Of a DNA stretch of 56,357 bases, positions 51,726 through 56,357 are shown piece after piece. Source of the stretch: Gammaproteobacteria bacterium (lineage in GTDB: Bacteria > Pseudomonadota > Gammaproteobacteria > Arenicellales > Arenicellaceae); contig JABDKW010000018.1 of assembly GCA_013002025.1 (NCBI GenBank), positions 1-56,357 of the forward strand, given 5' to 3'. Under the pieces are notes generated by a model. That model made no database searches and was not told where the DNA came from. It saw only the letters and a program-made list of their open reading frames with translations. How positions within the stretch are numbered: position 1 is the first letter of the stretch; every line of letters starts with the position of its first letter. Both the position numbers and the translations under genes were made by a program.

Positions 51726-54176
51726 ATGAAGAATCGACTACAGGATATTTCGTTTCGCGTTAGCCGCTATTTCAGGCCCCTTGAGCGTTGGCATTGCGGA
51801 GGGCTGGAAAGTGGCAATGAATGCTTGCTAGGCCCCAATAAACTAGGGTTATGCGGGCGCATCGCTGATTGTGAGCCGGTCAAAGATGGCAAGGCTTGGC
51901 GCTGTACACGATCAGAAAAAGAGGGTGGCCGTTGTAGTGCTGGTCCAGATCCTCAAGGCGCTTGCGGCAATCAAAGACCGCCCTGCACACCGACCCTTAG
52001 TTTCCATCGTTCCCGTGCGCACTACGCCCGCCTGGCAATGGCAGGTGCATTGGCAGTGGCACTGGCATTCGTGGCGTTCGATTTTTGGCGCAGCACAATC
52101 AGTGCTGGGCCTCTGAGTAAGCACCATGCCTCGTTCGGGGAGCAGAGCTGCGACAGTTGCCATAGCGTGGCCGAGGCCGCCAAAGCAGGCTGGGTGGCCA
52201 ATATCGCTGCTGACCATAACCAGGCCGATTCCGGGCAATGTCTAATGTGCCATGTCGTGGGTAATGATCCCACCGCACCGCACTCATTGGCCGCCGCCCA
52301 ACTTGCACCCCTGCAACAGGCCGCCGCACTGAAAAGCAGCGCCAGTGGAGCAACGCTACCCGCCATTAGTAAGGCGGTGTTTGGCGCACCCGACACGCTG
52401 GTGTGTGCGGATTGCCATTTCGAACATAAAGGCAGCGACAGCGATTTAGTTGATGTGTCAAATCAGCAATGCGCGGTGTGTCACCAGAACAGTTTCTCCA
52501 GTTTGAGCGCACACGCACAGTTCGATAACTACCCCTCTGTGCGACGCACTGCAATCATTTTTGACCATAACAGCCATCTGCAAAAACACTTTGAAACAGA
52601 GAAGGTGGCAGATCGGGCGCCGGCCGGGTGCCAAACCTGCCACGCCTTGGATTCTGACGGTAAAGATGTTGAAGTGGTTGGGTTTGAAAATGCCTGCCAG
52701 GCCTGCCACGGTGAGCAGGTAGTGGGTACCAATCGTGCGTCCGGTAAGGGCTTGCCCATGCTGTCTGTGCCGGGCCTGGATGTTGATACGCTGGCGGAGC
52801 GTGGCGTTGCCATTGGCGAATGGCCTGACTTAAGTGAGGCGGATGTCACTCCGTTAATGCTCATGCTGATTGGTGCCAACAATGCCGAATTTGCGCAGCA
52901 ACTGCAGCGCGTTCGGGAGTTGGACCTATTTGATCTGAGTGACGCATCCGATGACGACCTACGGTTGATCTATCATATGGCGTGGGAAATCAAGCGCTTC
53001 TACTTTAACCTGCAGCGTCAGGGCGCATCGGCTATTGTAAAGCTGTTAAGCGGCAATGATGGAGAGCAAAACCAACAGTTACAGGCCATGATCGGGTTGT
53101 TGTCTCCGGCTGAAGTGGATTCGTTTGTGGCTGCTGCTTTCCCCAATTTACAGGCGGAAACTGAGACTTGGCTGCGTGAATCCAAACCTTCACTGACGTT
53201 AATACCGCGAGCCGCACCCAATCCGCCACCAGAAGTAGCGGCGGCTCCCTCTGGCGGTGCCAGCGAGGAATTTTCAATTGACGATTTAAGCGAGGAATTC
53301 TCCATCGATGACGAAGGTGACGAGTTCTCCATCGATGACGAAGGGGATGAGTTCTCCATCGATGACGAAGGGGATGCCTTCTCCATCGATGACGAAGGAG
53401 ATGCCTTCTCTATCGACGATGACGAAGGGGGTGCCTTTTCCATCGACGATGATGACGGCGCTGATCCGTTTGCCGATGATGACGACGAAGCCAGCGCATT
53501 ACATGCAGATGATGCACCAGCTGCTAACAATGTGATCGAAATTGTTGAAATGAGGCCGCGCGAAGACCGTGTGTCTGCCGGTGGCTGGTATGGCGAAGAC
53601 TTTTATCTTTACTACCGCCCCAGCGGTCATGCTGATGCATTGATTAAATCCTGGACCGAGTTTATGTTGGCGCGCAGTAAACAGGCAGGGGCTATTGAGC
53701 AACAATGGCTGAAAAGTTTCAGCAGCGCTGACAATCCCGGCTCATGCTTCAAGTGCCATAGTATTGAGAAACAACCGCAACAGGCTGAATCCATGATGGT
53801 GAACTGGAATGCCGTGCAAAGTTCAGGAAAAAAAGCAGTCGGATTTCATCGTTTCTCTCATCAAGCGCACTTTAATGTACGCAACACCGGGGTGTTTGAC
53901 GACACCTTTGGTCAGGGGTCCTGTGCTGGTTGCCATGCACTTGATTCGGAAGCCGATTCAGCGGCCAGCTACCAGCAGATGCAGGCGACAGTTTTTCAAA
54001 GCAACTTCTCAAGCCTTGATAAGGACACTTGTATTAGTTGCCATGCGGCCGATGAGAGTTTGCAAACCTGCACACAATGCCACAATTACCATGTCGGCGA
54101 GCGCGGGTTTGCCGAAGTATCTCAGGGTCTCGACGCAATGATCGGCCGAGATGAAACATCAGTTGAGAATGAATAA
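51726..54176 (+). CDS. Decaheme cytochrome with Cys-rich cytoplasmic head and acidic repeat
   Basis: An 816-residue membrane-anchored protein. Residues 1-100 hold eight Cys in a Gly/Pro-rich setting (WHCGGLESGNEC, LCGRIADCEP, WRCTRSE, GGRCSAG, GACGNQRPPCTP). One transmembrane helix follows (about 105-125), so this head lies in the cytoplasm and the rest in the periplasm. Hemes 1-6 (CxxCH at 142, 172, 227, 249, 302, 324) precede a helical heme-free stretch and an acidic repeat at about 514-590. Hemes 7-10 (674, 733, 769, 782) complete the protein. The Cys-rich head could bind an Fe-S cluster, but this is inferred. It is the last gene of the cluster; gdhA follows 71 bases later. Confidence 0.9.
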   Translation: MKNRLQDISFRVSRYFRPLERWHCGGLESGNECLLGPNKLGLCGRIADCEPVKDGKAWRCTRSEKEGGRCSAGPDPQGACGNQRPPCTPTLSFHRSRAHYARLAMAGALAVALAFVAFDFWRSTISAGPLSKHHASFGEQSCDSCHSVAEAAKAGWVANIAADHNQADSGQCLMCHVVGNDPTAPHSLAAAQLAPLQQAAALKSSASGATLPAISKAVFGAPDTLVCADCHFEHKGSDSDLVDVSNQQCAVCHQNSFSSLSAHAQFDNYPSVRRTAIIFDHNSHLQKHFETEKVADRAPAGCQTCHALDSDGKDVEVVGFENACQACHGEQVVGTNRASGKGLPMLSVPGLDVDTLAERGVAIGEWPDLSEADVTPLMLMLIGANNAEFAQQLQRVRELDLFDLSDASDDDLRLIYHMAWEIKRFYFNLQRQGASAIVKLLSGNDGEQNQQLQAMIGLLSPAEVDSFVAAAFPNLQAETETWLRESKPSLTLIPRAAPNPPPEVAAAPSGGASEEFSIDDLSEEFSIDDEGDEFSIDDEGDEFSIDDEGDAFSIDDEGDAFSIDDDEGGAFSIDDDDGADPFADDDDEASALHADDAPAANNVIEIVEMRPREDRVSAGGWYGEDFYLYYRPSGHADALIKSWTEFMLARSKQAGAIEQQWLKSFSSADNPGSCFKCHSIEKQPQQAESMMVNWNAVQSSGKKAVGFHRFSHQAHFNVRNTGVFDDTFGQGSCAGCHALDSEADSAASYQQMQATVFQSNFSSLDKDTCISCHAADESLQTCTQCHNYHVGERGFAEVSQGLDAMIGRDETSVENE
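53265..53492 (+). repeat. Tandem EFSIDDEGD-type coding repeats
   Basis: About seven copies of a 27-bp unit encoding EEFSIDD(E)GD variants, then a degenerate acidic run (DDDDGADPFADDDDE). The middle copies are nearly identical at DNA level (GAGTTCTCCATCGATGACGA), which signals recent tandem duplication. Located in the heme-free linker of the decaheme protein. Confidence 0.92.
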
Positions 54177-54247
54177 ATGAAATACCCCATAACCAAAACT
54201 AAATAAGGCACCCCTGCGGTGTTAAATATTACCCTTGGAGGTTGAAA

Positions 54248-55609
54248 ATGTCATCGAGTAAAGCAGACAAGCAGTTAGAGGAATTTATGCAGGGGCTGGA
54301 GCGCCGTAATGCGCATGAGCCGGAATTTTTACAAGCGGTGGAAGAAGTGGCGGCCACTATTATTCCATTTATCGCCGACAAGCCGATCTACACTGACGCG
54401 AGAATATTGGAGCGCATGAGTGAGCCAGACCGCATGATCAGTTTTCGCGTGGCCTGGGAAGATGACGATGGCCATGTGCGTGTTAATCGGGGTTATCGGG
54501 TGCAGTGTAATAATGCCATCGGCCCTTACAAGGGCGGCATTCGCTTTCACAAAAGTGTGACGCCGAGCATCCTGAAGTTTTTGGCCTTTGAGCAAACCTT
54601 TAAAAATAGCCTCACCGGCCTGCCCATGGGCGGCGGTAAAGGCGGCGCAGACTTTAACCCTAAAGGTAAGTCTGACCGCGAGGTAATGCATTTCTGCCAG
54701 GCCTTTATGACTGAGCTGTTTCGCCATATTGGTCCCAACACCGACGTGCCCGCGGGCGATATCGGTGTCGGTGCGCGTGAGGTGAGTTACATGTTCGGGC
54801 AGTACAAACGCCTGAGGAATGAGTTTGTTGGTGTGTTAACCGGTAAGGGCCTCGAGTTTGGCGGCAGTGAAATCAGAACCGAAGCAACCGGTTACGGCTG
54901 TGTTTACATGATGGAAGACATGCTAAAACAACACGACTTAGGTATGGAGGGTCAAATCGCTCTGGTGTCTGGGTCTGGCAATGTGGCGCAGTATACCGTT
55001 GAGAAGGCCACGCAACTGGGTGCCAAAGTGGTGACCATGTCGGACTCCTCCGGATTTATTTATGATAAAGAAGGCATTGATGCGGACCGGTTGGCGTATA
55101 TAAAAGAATTGAAGGGGATTAAGCGCGGGCGAATTTCGGAATACGCCGATGAATTCGGCGCCGAGTTTCACGAAGGCAAACGACCCTGGGGTATGAAAGC
55201 CGATCTGGTCTTTCCCTGTGCCACCCAAAATGAAATCACTCTGGACGACGCCAAGGGCATGATTAAAAATGAAGTGACCGCGGTCTGCGAAGGCGCCAAT
55301 ATGCCGACTTACAAAGAGGGTATTGATGCGTTGCTTCACGCTGGCGTGTTATTTGCGCCAAGTAAGGCCGCCAATGCGGGTGGAGTAGCGGTATCAGGCT
55401 TGGAGATGACCCAGAACAGTATGCGCCTATCGTGGGATCGCGAAGAACTGGATGCGCGCTTGCGAAAAATCATGATGGGTATTCATGAAAGCTGCGTGGA
55501 GTATGGTCAGGGTCACCCGACCACCGATCAAACCGATTATGTGAAAGGCGCCAATATTGCCGGCTTCATTAAGGTCGCCGATGCAATGCTGGCTTATGGA
55601 GTGATGTAA
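54248..55609 (+). CDS. gdhA: Glutamate dehydrogenase (NADP-type, hexameric)
   Basis: A 453-residue enzyme interconverting glutamate and 2-oxoglutarate plus ammonium with NAD(P)H. Seen: IGPYKGGIRFHKSVTPS, the active-site Lys in LPMGGGKGGADFNPKGKS, GDIGVGAREVSYMFGQY, and the dinucleotide loop ALVSGSGNVAQYTVEKA. ANAGGVAVSGLEMTQNSMR at the C-terminal side is characteristic of NADP-specific GdhA. Length is normal. The ATG at 54248 has GGAGG seven bases upstream; an in-frame TTG at 54242 is less likely. It follows the decaheme gene on the same strand but with its own leader, so cotranscription is uncertain. Confidence 0.96.
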   Translation: MSSSKADKQLEEFMQGLERRNAHEPEFLQAVEEVAATIIPFIADKPIYTDARILERMSEPDRMISFRVAWEDDDGHVRVNRGYRVQCNNAIGPYKGGIRFHKSVTPSILKFLAFEQTFKNSLTGLPMGGGKGGADFNPKGKSDREVMHFCQAFMTELFRHIGPNTDVPAGDIGVGAREVSYMFGQYKRLRNEFVGVLTGKGLEFGGSEIRTEATGYGCVYMMEDMLKQHDLGMEGQIALVSGSGNVAQYTVEKATQLGAKVVTMSDSSGFIYDKEGIDADRLAYIKELKGIKRGRISEYADEFGAEFHEGKRPWGMKADLVFPCATQNEITLDDAKGMIKNEVTAVCEGANMPTYKEGIDALLHAGVLFAPSKAANAGGVAVSGLEMTQNSMRLSWDREELDARLRKIMMGIHESCVEYGQGHPTTDQTDYVKGANIAGFIKVADAMLAYGVM

Positions 55610-55640
55610 GAAAGGAAAAAAGAGGGATTTTAAAGAAAAT

Positions 55641-55673
55641 GATTGGCCTGCCATGGGGCGTGGCAGGCCAATC
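55641..55673 (-). terminator. Strong hairpin, probable terminator for the minus-strand gene
   Basis: A perfect 13-bp stem (GATTGGCCTGCCA paired with TGGCAGGCCAATC) with a seven-base loop. On the minus strand it is followed by a T-rich stretch (ATTTTCTTT) and lies 64 bases downstream of the 55737-56120 gene. On the plus strand no T-run follows it, so it may help end gdhA transcription only weakly. Confidence 0.7.
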
Positions 55674-55736
55674 GACTATCCGAAAGAGGGGTAGCTTCCG
55701 AATTCTTTCAACGATAAATATTGTCGTATTACGTCC

Positions 55737-56120
55737 TTAGCCGAACACAGTTTGTGATACGAAGGCTTGGCCTTGGTATTCACCGCGATTACTTAGGCGC
55801 TCAATCATGACGCGGGAGGCTTTAAACAAGCTCAGCTCTTCGCGCACCAGATTGTCACCGGCGTAATGCTTTACTTTTAGTTGGCCTGAGATACAACGAC
55901 CAGGGTCGTCTATTTCGCCGTTAAACTCGACAACTTGTACAAAGTCTTCGCCGTCGGCTTCTTTAAATCGCATGGACTCGGAACATGAGAACGAGTCACC
56001 TTTACGCTTGCCACTAATCGGGCCATGAATTTCATCCGAGGTCACCGTAATGGAGATCGGTTCTTCATAGTTTGAAATAACGGGTTGTGGGTTATTAAAT
56101 CTGTCTGTTGTAATAATCAT
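55737..56120 (-). CDS. Hypothetical protein
   Basis: A 127-residue soluble protein with alternating beta-type segments (QPVISNYEEPISITVTSDEIHG, DFVQVVEFNGEIDDPGRCIS, ISGQLKVKHYAGDNL). It has only short helical parts, ending RGEYQGQAFVSQTVFG. No signal peptide, membrane segment or known motif. Two Cys (SFSCSE and GRCISG). The ATG at 56120 is preferred (GAGAT upstream); an in-frame start at 56177 would add 19 residues. It is convergent with gdhA; the function is unknown. Confidence 0.6.
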   Translation of the reverse strand: MIITTDRFNNPQPVISNYEEPISITVTSDEIHGPISGKRKGDSFSCSESMRFKEADGEDFVQVVEFNGEIDDPGRCISGQLKVKHYAGDNLVREELSLFKASRVMIERLSNRGEYQGQAFVSQTVFG

Positions 56121-56277
56121 AATATTTATCTCGCTATAGTTACCGGCGGTTGGTATCGAGTCATGCCGGCTTGTCATTATTTGCGATTACCGCTGTGTGA
56201 AGGATTGAGTCAGTCACAGGGTTAATATAGACAAGTGACCGCTAAACTAGCAATTAGCCTGAAGCCATAGACTTCTG

Positions 56278-56336
56278 GTTTAGGAAACGGTGAAAAAGGT
56301 TTAGCTAGCCAAAAAATAGTTTAGTTGAAGGTTTAG
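56278..56336 (+). repeat. Four GTTTAG hexamers upstream of the 56120 gene
   Basis: GTTTAG at 56278, 56299, 56319 and 56331, spaced 21, 20 and 12 bases. The first three lie on about the same helix face. The surrounding 237 bases to the window edge contain no gene that I can see. Possibly regulator sites; possibly chance in an AT-rich stretch. Confidence 0.4.
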
Positions 56337-56357
56337 AAGGAGTTAGCGCCGTTTTTT

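Noticed and set aside
53018..53530. Ser/Pro-rich open frame antisense to the decaheme linker
   Set aside because: It is the complement of the acidic EFSIDDEGD repeat, so its Ser-rich repeats are a mirror artefact.
43311..54176. The multiheme cluster considered as an ordinary Mtr or nitrification cluster
   Set aside because: The tetraheme resembles cytochrome c554, but no hao or amo gene is present, and the barrel is not accompanied by an MtrA/MtrC pair.
1..56357. tRNA, rRNA and mobile elements
   Set aside because: The intergenic gaps were read for cloverleaf arms, CCA ends, inverted terminal repeats and transposase motifs, and none was seen; a covariance-model scan could still find a small RNA.

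Overview
The window reads as the chromosome of a free-living, probably marine, Gram-negative gammaproteobacterium. This rests on the gene set: PilU-type pilus ATPases, PlsB/GpsA, LpxO (lipid A hydroxylase), CsgG-like and IalB-like secreted proteins, outer-membrane barrels, many lipoproteins, Ada/AlkA/Ogt repair and a WS/DGAT neutral-lipid enzyme. Genes are dense and lie on both strands. I saw no rRNA, tRNA, transposase, integrase, phage gene or CRISPR array. The genus cannot be fixed from the sequence alone.

Layout. 1-13.4 kb: a partial NnrU-like membrane protein, asnS, a 3-hydroxyisobutyrate-dehydrogenase-like enzyme, several small secreted proteins and lipoproteins, a PLP decarboxylase, a degenerate receiver-GAF protein, a transglutaminase-like/TPR lipoprotein, a Tat-exported aldo/keto reductase and a two-gene ABC exporter. 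13.4-18.9 kb: two PilU-type ATPase genes on the minus strand, one canonical and one with ruined Walker motifs, flanking a bacterial Popeye (cNMP-binding) membrane protein, a GST and an IalB-like protein. 18.9-28.3 kb: a CFA-synthase-like methyltransferase, a MATE exporter, a DUF885 lipoprotein directly behind lpxO, an exported methyltransferase-like protein and a second GST.

28.3-35.2 kb: a neutral-lipid locus. WS/DGAT is divergent from a HAD-PlsC fusion, plsB and gpsA, so nearly every step from DHAP to triacylglycerol is encoded side by side. WS/DGAT and the HAD-PlsC protein both carry Lys/Ala-rich tails resembling PhaF/AlgP/histone-H1 tails. 35.2-43.1 kb: AlkA-Ada fusion plus Ogt (alkylation repair), a DUF1145 protein, a beta-helix surface protein, a PiT phosphate permease and a TIGR03032-TPR-glycosyltransferase-like fusion.

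43.3-54.2 kb is the most striking part: seven tightly packed co-directional genes that look like a trans-envelope electron-transfer chain. They are a pentaheme c-type cytochrome with an acidic repeat, an outer-membrane beta-barrel, a membrane-anchored FAD/NAD(P)/[2Fe-2S] reductase, a tetraheme cytochrome c554-like protein, a fusion of two cyclic-nucleotide-binding domains to a four-cluster [4Fe-4S] module, a polytopic membrane protein with intramembrane histidines, and a membrane-anchored decaheme cytochrome with an 8-Cys cytoplasmic head and a second acidic repeat. The genes suggest a redox path linking the cytoplasmic NAD(P)H pool to the periplasm or cell surface, gated by a cyclic nucleotide. 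The direction of flow and the terminal donor or acceptor cannot be read from the sequence. gdhA (hexameric glutamate dehydrogenase) follows, then a minus-strand gene of unknown function.
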